A stretch of DNA of 12,513 bases from Saprospiraceae bacterium (GCA_013001805.1 JABDLW010000599.1:1-12513); one strand, 5' to 3'. Positions 1-6,568 are shown, counted from the first letter of the stretch. Numbers and translations: made by a program. The notes: generated by a model not told the origin, from the letters alone.

Positions 1-1144
1 GCGTTGTCCATCTGAGTTCTACCTGGTTATTCTGTACAGATGCTGCAAAATCAGCCAACTCCACAGCTAGCAGAGGTTGCTGAATATCGACAAAGTGGTC
101 TTCAATTTCGCCATCAGGTGCGATTCCTGTTGGAATTTGAACCGATTGCATATCGGTACTGATTCGAATGCGTAGAAAAGTTTCGCTCAGGTTATTGGCT
201 GGTACAGTTCCGAAGTCCAGAATGACACTTCCTCCGGAATTTGCTTGCACTTGTATCATTTGCTTGTCATCTACATCAAATCCGTCTCCTTCCAGATCCA
301 ACCAGGCCGAGATAAAAGCAGGTGAACCCGTACTATTGGAATAATTTACGGTGATACTCGCATTATCTCCTTCCAGGAATACCAGTGAACTGGCCACTCC
401 ATCTTCATCATCTTCTGCATCGAGAAAGTCATCACCTGTGGCTTCGAGGTCGGGGTTGCCGTCCGAATCCTGATCTGGTGCTAAAGCGCCGAAGAATGGA
501 CCCGGGAAAGCTAAGTTGTGAGCGGCACCATCTTGAGCCAGAGTGGTGGGATAACTATAAGGGTCTTCATTGGGTGCATCGCCAAGATCTAGCAAACCCT
601 CATTAATATTACCACAGTCATATCCATTTTTAAAGTTCAGATAAGTGAGAAGTGACGAACCAAATTGATCGCCGGCGGCAATTGGCTGAGAACAAGAAGT
701 GTGAAATTCGATCCTTTGAAATAATGAGTCGCCGGCCTGATTGTAAACCAATAATTCGAGAGCTGGTCCAATTACTTTCTTGTTGTCATTGGCATTCTCA
801 TCCGGATGGTTTAAACCACTCACGACAAAGACCTGATTTTTGATCACTGTGTTGTCATACCAGAAGATAGAAATTTGTGATCCCTGGGCATCGTGAGCGA
901 CAATGTGGACGGTATCTGGCATGGGAAGGTCAGGATAATAGTCTACACACACCACTCCACTTGTCTGGTTGTGGTTACTTCCAGCCATGTCAGAACAATG
1001 ATGGCCAGTGTATTTCATGTGGAGAGTAACCAGACGATTGCCGTTAGTGCAGCAGTCTGTTTGACTCCAAAGCTCAGTACTGAATAAAATAAAGAAAAGC
1101 GATGCAAATAAGCATTTGCTTAGGTAATGATATGGTGGGCACAT
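1..1144 (-). CDS. Secreted GEVED-domain protein, probable T9SS cargo (3' part outside window)
   Basis: An open frame of 381 codons runs from ATG at 1144 off the left edge, so the C-terminus is missing. Residues 1-28 form a signal peptide (a hydrophobic stretch, then LWSQ|T). Residues 29-180 form a Cys-containing module (C31, C32, C50, C66, C151, C177) with the motif EFHTSCSQPI. From memory, similar HTSCS modules recur in large Bacteroidota surface proteins. Residues 185-354 match a GEVED domain: LDLGDAP at 185, DDEDGV at 245-250, WLDLEGDG at 281 and the name-giving PDGEIEDHF at 343. The visible end, VELADFAASVQNNQVELRW, resembles the linker that commonly precedes a type IX secretion C-terminal sorting domain. 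The sorting domain itself is not visible, so T9SS export is inferred. The ligand or role is unknown; adhesion or another surface function is the usual guess. A promoter-like element lies about 46 nt upstream. Confidence 0.85.
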   Translation of the reverse strand, partial: MCPPYHYLSKCLFASLFFILFSTELWSQTDCCTNGNRLVTLHMKYTGHHCSDMAGSNHNQTSGVVCVDYYPDLPMPDTVHIVAHDAQGSQISIFWYDNTVIKNQVFVVSGLNHPDENANDNKKVIGPALELLVYNQAGDSLFQRIEFHTSCSQPIAAGDQFGSSLLTYLNFKNGYDCGNINEGLLDLGDAPNEDPYSYPTTLAQDGAAHNLAFPGPFFGALAPDQDSDGNPDLEATGDDFLDAEDDEDGVASSLVFLEGDNASITVNYSNSTGSPAFISAWLDLEGDGFDVDDKQMIQVQANSGGSVILDFGTVPANNLSETFLRIRISTDMQSVQIPTGIAPDGEIEDHFVDIQQPLLAVELADFAASVQNNQVELRWTT

Positions 1145-1190
1145 TTCTTTTTGAATTATTAGGTTGGGTGTGTTCTGGGGAATAGCAGCA

Positions 1191-1221
1191 CAAAGATGGC
1201 CAATTTTTCTAATATAACAAA
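1191..1221 (-). promoter_or_regulatory. Bacteroidota-type promoter for the GEVED-domain gene
   Basis: Read on the minus strand, TTTG (1218-1221) is followed after exactly 19 nt by CATCTTTG (1191-1198). This fits the Bacteroidota pattern of a TTTG -33 box and a TAnnTTTG -7 box, with one mismatch in the first base of the -7 box. It lies 46 nt before the ATG at 1144 and gives a leader of about 40 nt. It is the only element in the window with both boxes at the standard spacing. The position is seen; activity is inferred. Confidence 0.5.
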
Positions 1222-1240
1222 CCGTCGCTCTCTGCAACCA

Positions 1241-1284
1241 TTAAAATGTGTGGCTTGCTTTTCTTTGTGCCGGTTACATTTTAA
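1241..1284 (-). terminator. Inverted repeat over the stop codon of the OmpP1 gene, weak terminator candidate
   Basis: The arms 1241-1249 (TTAAAATGT) and 1276-1284 (ACATTTTAA) are exact 9-bp complements. They enclose 26 nt, with a possible inner GGC/GCC pairing. One arm covers the last codons and stop (1274-1276) of the outer membrane protein gene. The stem is AT-rich and has only a short T run inside its distal arm, so this is a weak intrinsic terminator at best. Confidence 0.3.
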
Positions 1285-2749
1285 AGCCGACGGTCACCAC
1301 AATTTGATTTTTTCCCAGATGAGATTCCACTACCTGGTTGGGCGCTCCCGTCACCCGATATGGTAGATAGGTCTCGTTTATACTGCTATGAGTAAAGGCT
1401 ACGTCCAGAAAAGCCTTATTTCCCCGTATTCCGGCACCGACCGAAAGCACCGATCGAAAAGAACTGTCATCGACAAAGGGACTGCCCAACAACTGGCCTC
1501 CTGCCCGGAAGCGAAAACCTTCCATGGCCAATTCGCCACCTAAGCGGATATTGACATTTCCTTTATAGGTGGCTTTAATTTCAGCATTTACTTCATCCTG
1601 GTAGGTGCGGTCATCAATATTGTCACTATTGGTTGTAAAATCATATTTGGCTGACGCATAGTCCACATATTCAATATCAGTGCTGATAAAACCTTTTTTA
1701 CCTATGATCCAGGCGGCATTCGCTACCGCCTTCCAGGGTGTAGAAAGTGCATATTCAAATTCACCTTCAGGAGATGGCTCAAAAAATGATTCGTCACCAC
1801 CACCTTGATTGAAAGCATAAGTTAATTCGGTTGAAAAACGGTCGGTTAGCGTCAGGTAGGTAGGCGTATGAAAAGCACCGCCAATCCGGATATTATTATC
1901 GAGTTTAAAAATGGCACCAAACTTCAAATTTACTCCACCTCCCTGCGTAGTAAGATATTCGTCAAACCTCAGTTCATTAAAGGCTGGAATGACATCTGCT
2001 TCATCGCTTTCCAGGTAATTTTTTTCCGAGGTATAGGATATGAATGGGATTCCAATGGTAGCACCCAGCAATACGCGGTCTTTCAGGTTGCCACCAAAAC
2101 TAAGAACCAGCTCGTTGTCATAACCTCCGGTCTTTACAATTTGATTCTTACGGAAGACTTCTTGATCCTGGCCATCAAAGTCTGTCTCATATATACCATC
2201 ATTTTCAAAATCATAAATGGCCCCGGTGACATAGGCAGGATATGCCTCGAATTGATCAAGAGTAGAAGGATCCTGACCAAAAGCTAAACCTGCAAATCGA
2301 TCGACAATAGTGCCTTGCGTCTCATTATTATAATACATTTCCTGCTCATAAGAATTTAGCTTATTCAGACCGATTCCCAGACTTACAGATTTCCAGGCAC
2401 CCCGATCAGCCATATTGGTAAAAACCAGGCCTACATTACTAAGTCCCACTTTGCGAGCCAACTGCTCGCTTTCGATACCATTATTTAGCGATGCACGAGT
2501 ATTGTTGGACATGAAAGTGGGTGTAATCATGAACTCCGATTTCCAGTAACCGCCTATACCTGCCGGATTTATTGAAAGGGAAGAAAAGTCACCACCTAAG
2601 CCTCCGATGGCACCACCAATACCCATAGCCCTGGCTGTCCCCTGAGGATTCAGAAAACTGTAACGCAGTATGTCACTACTGGTTTGAGCATGGATCGTGG
2701 CAATACTTACGAGGAGTAAAAAGTAGAGTGCCTTAAATTTTGACTTCAT
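1274..2749 (-). CDS. Outer membrane protein, OmpP1/FadL/TodX family
   Basis: A 491-residue protein with a clear signal peptide (MKSKFKALYF... cleaved after IHAQ). It continues with a small-residue-rich N-terminal plug-like region containing AMGIGGAIGGLGGD and SINPAGIG, the NPAG motif typical of OmpP1/FadL proteins. The rest has alternating beta-barrel-like strands and ends in a short amphipathic strand, VVTVGFKM. FadL-family proteins are outer membrane channels for hydrophobic substrates such as fatty acids or aromatics; in Bacteroidota many are named 'hemin receptor' without evidence. The substrate here is unknown. The frame stays open upstream to an ATG at 2839, but that start lies beyond a terminator hairpin and would bury the signal peptide, so the ATG at 2749 is chosen. 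I see no good -7 box upstream, so it may depend partly on read-through from the preceding gene. Confidence 0.88.
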   Translation of the reverse strand: MKSKFKALYFLLLVSIATIHAQTSSDILRYSFLNPQGTARAMGIGGAIGGLGGDFSSLSINPAGIGGYWKSEFMITPTFMSNNTRASLNNGIESEQLARKVGLSNVGLVFTNMADRGAWKSVSLGIGLNKLNSYEQEMYYNNETQGTIVDRFAGLAFGQDPSTLDQFEAYPAYVTGAIYDFENDGIYETDFDGQDQEVFRKNQIVKTGGYDNELVLSFGGNLKDRVLLGATIGIPFISYTSEKNYLESDEADVIPAFNELRFDEYLTTQGGGVNLKFGAIFKLDNNIRIGGAFHTPTYLTLTDRFSTELTYAFNQGGGDESFFEPSPEGEFEYALSTPWKAVANAAWIIGKKGFISTDIEYVDYASAKYDFTTNSDNIDDRTYQDEVNAEIKATYKGNVNIRLGGELAMEGFRFRAGGQLLGSPFVDDSSFRSVLSVGAGIRGNKAFLDVAFTHSSINETYLPYRVTGAPNQVVESHLGKNQIVVTVGFKM

Positions 2750-2800
2750 GCTATTTAGTATTATTGTATTCTTCAATATGTACAGGCTACCACCTGATAT

Positions 2801-2834
2801 AAAAAGGGTGGGCCAATTACTGACAGACCCACCC
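2801..2834 (-). terminator. Rho-independent terminator of the SR-repeat protein gene
   Basis: On the minus strand GGGTGGGTC (2834-2826), an 11-nt loop, and GGCCCACCC (2814-2806) form a 9-bp GC-rich stem with one G-U pair. It is followed directly by five T residues (2805-2801). It lies 36 nt after the stop of the gene at 2870 and before the start of the outer membrane protein gene at 2749. Confidence 0.75.
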
Positions 2835-2869
2835 CACATTTTTCGTACGTTCTTTATTTTTAACCTCGC

Positions 2870-4117
2870 CTAGTTCCTTCTCGGGGAAGAACTTCGTGAG
2901 CTGCTACTGCTTGAGCTACTTCTCGGACTTGAACTGCTGGACCGGGAAGGTGTATAAGACGACCTTGAGGGAGAAGAACTTGGAGAATAACTTCTCGAAG
3001 GACTACTGGATCGACTCGGGCTGTAACTTCTGCTCGGAGAAGATCGCTTGCTGGGAGTATAGCTACGTGTTGGTGTTGATGACCGGCTCGGCGTATAACT
3101 TCGATTACTCGGAGATGTAGACCGGCTGGGGGCGTAACTCCTACGTGTATTCGATGTCGGTGAATACGATCTGGTAGGAGAAGTGCTTCTTGTCGGGCTC
3201 ACTACCCGGTTTGGCGAAGCACTGGGTCTATAAGTGTCGCCAGATCGAGTCGCAGTTCTGCTCGGTGCTGAAGGAGTATATGTCTTCGTTATGGCCTTGC
3301 TTCTGGTGGTTTCAGTGGTGCGATAAGCTTTTCTCACTGACGCAGGGCTCTGATCGGTGCTTGTTCCGGTCCGTGTACCACTGACCGCGGTTCTGGTGGC
3401 TGCATTGTTGGTAGTAAAGGACTTATTCACCGCACCAGGATTTCTCACTGAAGTGTTAGGTGATGCATTTACTGACCCGTTCCTGCGTGTTCCATAGTAA
3501 GAACCTCGGGAATTATTGCTAAAAGTCGGTTGATATCGATCGTAGACAGAACCGTAAAAATTATTTGTATTGTAGAAGTTATTGTATCCGTAGAAGCCTC
3601 CATAGCCGTAGTTTCGGGCAAAAGGACTACCATAGCCAAAGTAGCATGACAGGTAACTTGCTCTACCGAAGCCCGATCCATAAAAGAAAGGATCATAGCC
3701 AAAGGGATCATAGAAGCTATTATAGCCAAATCGGTTGAATGCATTATAGCGGCCGAATCTGCCAAAGCCACTGCCAAATGAAATGTTCAGACCCGATCCA
3801 TAATAAAAAGGATCGTAGAAAAATGGGTCGTAGAAGCCACCAGAGTAGTAAAACGGTCGATTAAATCTGCGAATCCTTGAGGAGTAATAATAGTCCTGAT
3901 CAGCATACTCACGATCGTAGTAATCGTACTCATCGTCGTCATAGTAGTAATTCTCGGTCACATAAGTATCACCACCTTCTTTCTCGGTGTAGCTGCTTAC
4001 ATAGTATTCATCTGCATCGGGATCGAAGTAGATGTCGTCAAACTGAGCCCAAGCTGACAGGGAAATCATCCAAGCCAGGGTGAACAGTGAACCAATCTTA
4101 AAAACGTACTTTTTCAT
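2870..4117 (-). CDS. Secreted low-complexity protein with acidic-Tyr, Gly/aromatic and Ser-Arg-Pro repeat regions
   Basis: A 415-residue protein not assigned to any family. Residues 1-24 are a signal peptide (MKKYVFKIGS... SAWA|Q). Residues 25-80 are very acidic and Tyr-rich. Residues 86-200 are Gly/Tyr/Phe-rich with four YDPF units; the 16-residue block at 95-110 recurs at 135-150 (pattern FYDPFxYDPFxYGSGx). Residues 200-290 form an Asn/Thr/Ser linker with scattered Arg. Residues 306-415 are dominated by RSYSPSR-like units about 7 residues long and end in a Ser run and SPRRN. There is one cysteine (C158). The N-terminal part is acidic and the C-terminal part basic. It lies divergent from proS and upstream of the OmpP1 gene, and is followed by a terminator. 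A surface, matrix or envelope structural role is inferred only from composition. Such proteins may receive unreliable automatic names because low-complexity matches are not meaningful. Confidence 0.8.
   Translation of the reverse strand: MKKYVFKIGSLFTLAWMISLSAWAQFDDIYFDPDADEYYVSSYTEKEGGDTYVTENYYYDDDEYDYYDREYADQDYYYSSRIRRFNRPFYYSGGFYDPFFYDPFYYGSGLNISFGSGFGRFGRYNAFNRFGYNSFYDPFGYDPFFYGSGFGRASYLSCYFGYGSPFARNYGYGGFYGYNNFYNTNNFYGSVYDRYQPTFSNNSRGSYYGTRRNGSVNASPNTSVRNPGAVNKSFTTNNAATRTAVSGTRTGTSTDQSPASVRKAYRTTETTRSKAITKTYTPSAPSRTATRSGDTYRPSASPNRVVSPTRSTSPTRSYSPTSNTRRSYAPSRSTSPSNRSYTPSRSSTPTRSYTPSKRSSPSRSYSPSRSSSPSRSYSPSSSPSRSSYTPSRSSSSSPRSSSSSSSSRSSSPRRN
2873..3202 (-). repeat. Ser-Arg-Pro coding repeat region (residues 306-415)
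   Basis: This part of the low-complexity gene encodes tandem degenerate units of the type R-S-[YST]-[ST]-P-[ST]-R, about 7 residues (21 bp) each, followed by Ser-rich tracts. The repetition is visible in the DNA as recurring variants of ctcggac/cgacttg on the plus strand, and it also keeps other frames open. Such a tract is prone to length variation by slippage or recombination. Confidence 0.75.
3668..3835 (-). repeat. Duplicated 16-residue YDPF block (residues 95-110 and 135-150)
   Basis: Residues 95-110 and 135-150 share the pattern FYDPFxYDPFxYGSG and are separated by 24 residues rich in Gly, Phe, Arg and Asn. The match suggests an internal duplication of a Tyr/Phe-Asp-Pro-Phe unit. It is seen directly in the translation. 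Confidence 0.6.
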
Positions 4118-4169
4118 GTCTAGTTGTTTTAGCTATTATTACCTGACGCTCTTTGAACCTCTAATTTAT

Positions 4170-4177
4170 TACTTTTG
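4170..4177 (+). promoter_or_regulatory. -7 box (TACTTTTG), probable proS promoter
   Basis: TACTTTTG is a full match to the Bacteroidota -7 consensus TAnnTTTG. No TTTG lies at the usual 19-21 nt upstream; one occurs 14 nt upstream. It would start transcription near 4184 and give proS a leader of about 160 nt, unusually long compared with the other -7 boxes here. Confidence 0.45.
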
Positions 4178-4221
4178 GGCTCTTATTTCTGTTAATGATC
4201 ATTTAAAGTTTGCACAAAGGG

Positions 4222-4299
4222 CTGTTAAAGGTCTTAAATCATCGGAAAAGCCATCAGTATTAAGACATTATGGCACCGGCAAAAGTTTCATCTTAACAG
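4222..4299 (+). promoter_or_regulatory. Structured proS leader: two nested inverted repeats with a possible short ORF
   Basis: CTGTTAA (4222-4228) is exactly complementary to TTAACAG (4293-4299). Inside it GTCTTAA (4231-4237) is exactly complementary to TTAAGAC (4260-4266), and the two left arms are only 2 nt apart. The segment TTAAGA (4260-4265) can also pair with TCTTAA (4291-4296), so two mutually exclusive folds can be drawn. An ATG at 4270 opens 8 codons (MAPAKVSS, one Pro codon) whose stop at 4294-4296 lies in the last arm. The repeats are seen; a regulatory role is inferred. No T-box features were recognised. Confidence 0.35.
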
Positions 4300-4346
4300 A
4301 TATTTAAGCACAACTTCAAGCATTTTAAAGAAGAAATAACAGTTCC

Positions 4347-5813
4347 ATGGCAAAAGAGATTACAGAGAGGTCAGAAGACTACTCCAGGTGGTACAATGAT
4401 ATTGTTAAGAAAGCTGGTTTAGCTGAGCATTCGGCCGTGCGTGGATGCATGGTGATTAAACCATACGGTTATGCTATTTGGGAGAAAATCCAATCCCAGC
4501 TCGACAAAATGTTCAAAGAAACCGGACACGTCAATGCCTATTTTCCTTTATTCATTCCCAAGAGTTTCTTAAGCAGGGAAGCAGCCCATGTGGAAGGATT
4601 TGCCAAGGAGTGTGCGGTAGTGACGCACTACCGGTTAATGAACGGTAAAGATGGAGAGGGCATAGTCGTAGATCCGGAGGCCAAGTTGGAAGAGGAGTTG
4701 ATTGTGCGACCGACATCCGAAACAATCATCTGGAACACATACCGTGACTGGATCAATTCCTATCGCGATCTGCCATTGTTGATCAATCAATGGGCCAATG
4801 TGGTGAGATGGGAAATGCGTACCAGGCTGTTTTTGCGTACGGCAGAATTTCTTTGGCAGGAAGGGCATACCGCTCATGCCACCGAAAAGGAGGCAATCGA
4901 AGAGGCGCAATTAATGCAGCGTGTTTATGCCGAGTTTGCCGAACAACATATGGCGATGCCGGTATTGCAAGGGTCAAAAAGTGTCAATGAACGTTTTGCC
5001 GGAGCAGTCGAAACCTATACCATCGAGGCACTTATGCAGGATGGGAAAGCTCTGCAAGCGGGCACTTCTCATTTTTTAGGACAAAATTTTGCCAAAGCAT
5101 TTGATGTGAAATTTCTGAACGAGAAAAACCAGGAGTCCTACGTGTGGGCTACATCCTGGGGTGTTTCTACCCGGTTAATGGGAGCGCTGATCATGAGTCA
5201 TTCTGATGATGATGGTTTGGTATTGCCGCCAAGATTGGCACCAACGCAAGTGGTCATTGTTCCCATCCCGAAGCCGTCGCCGGCGATCATTGAGGTGGCA
5301 AACAGGATTAAAGATGGCTTGGGTGAAAATGGAATATCAATCAAGGTTGACCTCGATGAGAAGAAACGACCGGGGTTTAAATTCGCTGAATATGAAATGA
5401 TGGGTATTCCGGTGCGCATTGGGATTGGGATGAGAGATTTGGAAAAGGGAGTGGTGGAAATCGCCCGGCGGGACACTAAGGAGAAAAAATTAATCCCGGT
5501 TGAAGATAGCGTTTCATATGTGGTCAATCTGCTGGAGGAAATACAACAGGCACTATTTGACCGTGCCTTGCAATTTCGAAATGAGCATATTTCATCCGCC
5601 GACGACTGGGATCAATTTGTGGCATTGTTGGATGACAAAGGTGGCTTTGTGAGTGCCCATTGGGATGGAACCGGCGAAACAGAAACCAGGATCAAAGAGC
5701 TGACGAAAGCCACGATTCGGTGCATCCCCAATGACCAGAAGCAGGAGGAGGGGATCTGTATTCTCTCCGGTAATCCGTCACAGGGAAGGGTTATTTTTGC
5801 CAGGGCATATTAG
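4347..5813 (+). CDS. proS: Prolyl-tRNA synthetase, archaeal/eukaryotic type
   Basis: This 488-residue class II aminoacyl-tRNA synthetase charges tRNA-Pro with proline using ATP in the cytoplasm. Class landmarks are visible: VIKPYGYAIWE (36-46), FPLFIP (66-71), RPTSE (121-125), and the motif 2 region around RWEMRTR to AEFLWQEGHTAH (154-177). TSHFLGQNFA (240-249) and the motif 3 region GVSTRLMGALI (272-282) follow. The anticodon-binding domain starts near APTQVVIVPI (298), and the C-terminal domain ends in ARAY. The C-terminal domain keeps only two obvious cysteines (IRCIP and GICIL), so the zinc site described in archaeal members looks incomplete. There is no bacterial-type INS editing insertion. 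The start is supported by the MAKEITERSEDYSRWY N-terminus. It is divergent from the SR-repeat gene and has a long structured leader. Confidence 0.97.
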   Translation: MAKEITERSEDYSRWYNDIVKKAGLAEHSAVRGCMVIKPYGYAIWEKIQSQLDKMFKETGHVNAYFPLFIPKSFLSREAAHVEGFAKECAVVTHYRLMNGKDGEGIVVDPEAKLEEELIVRPTSETIIWNTYRDWINSYRDLPLLINQWANVVRWEMRTRLFLRTAEFLWQEGHTAHATEKEAIEEAQLMQRVYAEFAEQHMAMPVLQGSKSVNERFAGAVETYTIEALMQDGKALQAGTSHFLGQNFAKAFDVKFLNEKNQESYVWATSWGVSTRLMGALIMSHSDDDGLVLPPRLAPTQVVIVPIPKPSPAIIEVANRIKDGLGENGISIKVDLDEKKRPGFKFAEYEMMGIPVRIGIGMRDLEKGVVEIARRDTKEKKLIPVEDSVSYVVNLLEEIQQALFDRALQFRNEHISSADDWDQFVALLDDKGGFVSAHWDGTGETETRIKELTKATIRCIPNDQKQEEGICILSGNPSQGRVIFARAY

Positions 5814-5851
5814 TTGTTTACAGTGCGAGGAGAGTAATACCAGTTGCACTC

Positions 5852-5872
5852 TGTGATTCGAAACGAATCGTA
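5852..5872 (+). repeat. Hairpin after proS
   Basis: A 9-bp stem with two G-U pairs and an AAA loop: GATTCG (5855-5860) pairs exactly with CGAATC (5864-5869), and three more pairs extend it outward. It lies about 40 nt after the proS stop. No T run follows, so it is not a typical intrinsic terminator. It resembles a tRNA T-arm only superficially. Confidence 0.4.
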
Positions 5873-5888
5873 CGTAGCAGCAACATGA

Positions 5889-5979
5889 ATTATCTCAGCC
5901 CTCAAGAGAAAAAAGCGATTATTTGCACCAGAAGGGTGCAAGTGTTAATTACGCGTAACCCCTTGTTTAGTGAGATAAT
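5889..5979 (+). repeat. Long nested inverted repeat between proS and the ArsC-like gene
   Basis: Collinear complementary arms nest around one loop. They are ATTATCTCA (5889-5897) with TGAGATAAT (5971-5979), CAAG (5903-5906) with CTTG (5962-5965), and GCG-ATT (5915-5920) with AAT-CGC (5947-5954, 2-nt bulge). The innermost pair is TTGCACC (5923-5929) with GGTGCAA (5935-5941). All pair in the same order, making an imperfect ~91-nt stem-loop. It could be a structured transcript, a terminator variant or a REP-like palindrome. The right arm overlaps a possible promoter of the next gene. Confidence 0.4.
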
Positions 5980-5993
5980 ATTCCGTATCTTCA
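5963..5993 (+). promoter_or_regulatory. Possible promoter of the ArsC-like gene
   Basis: TTG (5963-5965) is followed after 20 nt by TATCTTCA (5986-5993), which matches TAnnTT of the -7 box but ends CA instead of TG. It lies 22 nt before the ATG at 6016 and overlaps the right arm of the nested inverted repeat. Confidence 0.3.
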
Positions 5994-6015
5994 ATTAGAT
6001 GCAGAATGTATTATT

Positions 6016-6384
6016 ATGAAAACCCACAACAGAGAAATATTGCTTTATTATCATCCGGAGAATCGATCCGACCGGCAAACACTGGCAATGGCAAAAGGAA
6101 TGAGTAAGCACGTGCGATCCTATGCCTATGGAAAAACTCCATCCACAGAAACCAGTTGGAAAGGCATCATCCAATCGCTTGATTGCCATCCCAAGGATCT
6201 ATTGGACAAATCACATCCCTATTATCAACATCACATTAAAGGTAGGGAGTTTGATGATGAAAGCTGGGTGAAGATTCTGCGTTTTAATCCCGACATTATC
6301 CGGGTTCCCATTGCTATGAGTGGTCGAAAGGCAATTTTGTGCAAGACTCCATCGGACATACATCGTCTCTTTGAGAAGAGATAA
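6016..6384 (+). CDS. ArsC/Spx-fold protein lacking the catalytic cysteine
   Basis: A 122-residue cytoplasmic protein that aligns along its length with arsenate reductase ArsC and its relatives. ILLYYHPENRSDRQTL (8-23) corresponds to the ArsC active-site loop NPxCxxSRxTL, but the catalytic Cys position is N16; R20 and T22 of the loop are kept. LLDKSHPYY matches the ArsC LLRKN/EPY region. FDDESWVKILRFNPDIIRVPIAMSG matches the ArsC tail 'DDQLIDFMLQHPILINRPIV'. Length is close to ArsC (about 115-140). The remaining cysteines, in SLDCHP and AILCKTP, are outside the loop. Classical arsenate reduction is therefore unlikely; a binding or regulatory thioredoxin-fold role, as for Spx, is an inference. 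It has its own weak promoter candidate and stands alone between proS and the DUF3127 gene. Confidence 0.82.
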   Translation: MKTHNREILLYYHPENRSDRQTLAMAKGMSKHVRSYAYGKTPSTETSWKGIIQSLDCHPKDLLDKSHPYYQHHIKGREFDDESWVKILRFNPDIIRVPIAMSGRKAILCKTPSDIHRLFEKR

Positions 6385-6471
6385 CAGAATATGGCTTGGC
6401 TCACGGTCGAAGTCCATCGGATTGGTCCTGTCTTACTATGGCTATACCGGGGTGAATCCAGGTAGTTGATT

Positions 6472-6497
6472 GACCTGTATACAGACCAGGTTTTTCT
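6472..6497 (+). terminator. Weak terminator candidate after the ArsC-like gene
   Basis: ACCTG (6473-6477) pairs with CAGGT (6487-6491), plus one outer G-U pair, and a run of five T begins at 6491. The loop carries the palindrome CTGTATACAG (6475-6484, overlapping the stem). An upstream copy CAGGT (6459-6463) could pair with the same ACCTG, which would disrupt the hairpin. The stem is short, so confidence is low. Confidence 0.3.
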
Positions 6498-6568
6498 CTT
6501 CCATTTAAAAAAATCATAATATTTGTTGATTTCCTCATTTTTGGATGGGGTGCTTATATCCCATTTCT

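Noticed and set aside
2750..2839. Extended start of the OmpP1 gene at 2839
   Set aside because: It would add 30 residues before a clear signal peptide and its start lies just upstream of the terminator hairpin of the previous gene.
2896..3384. Plus-strand open frames opposite the SR-repeat domain
   Set aside because: They are antisense products of the repetitive Ser/Arg codons and show no signal peptide, family match or start context.
4080..4307. 75-codon plus-strand frame across the proS upstream region
   Set aside because: It starts inside the divergent gene and runs through the promoter and leader; composition is AT-rich with no domain.
5852..5872. Possible tRNA fragment or attachment site, because TTCGAAT resembles a T-loop
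   Set aside because: The sequence pairs as a short hairpin with an AAA loop; no acceptor, anticodon or D arm can be built around it.
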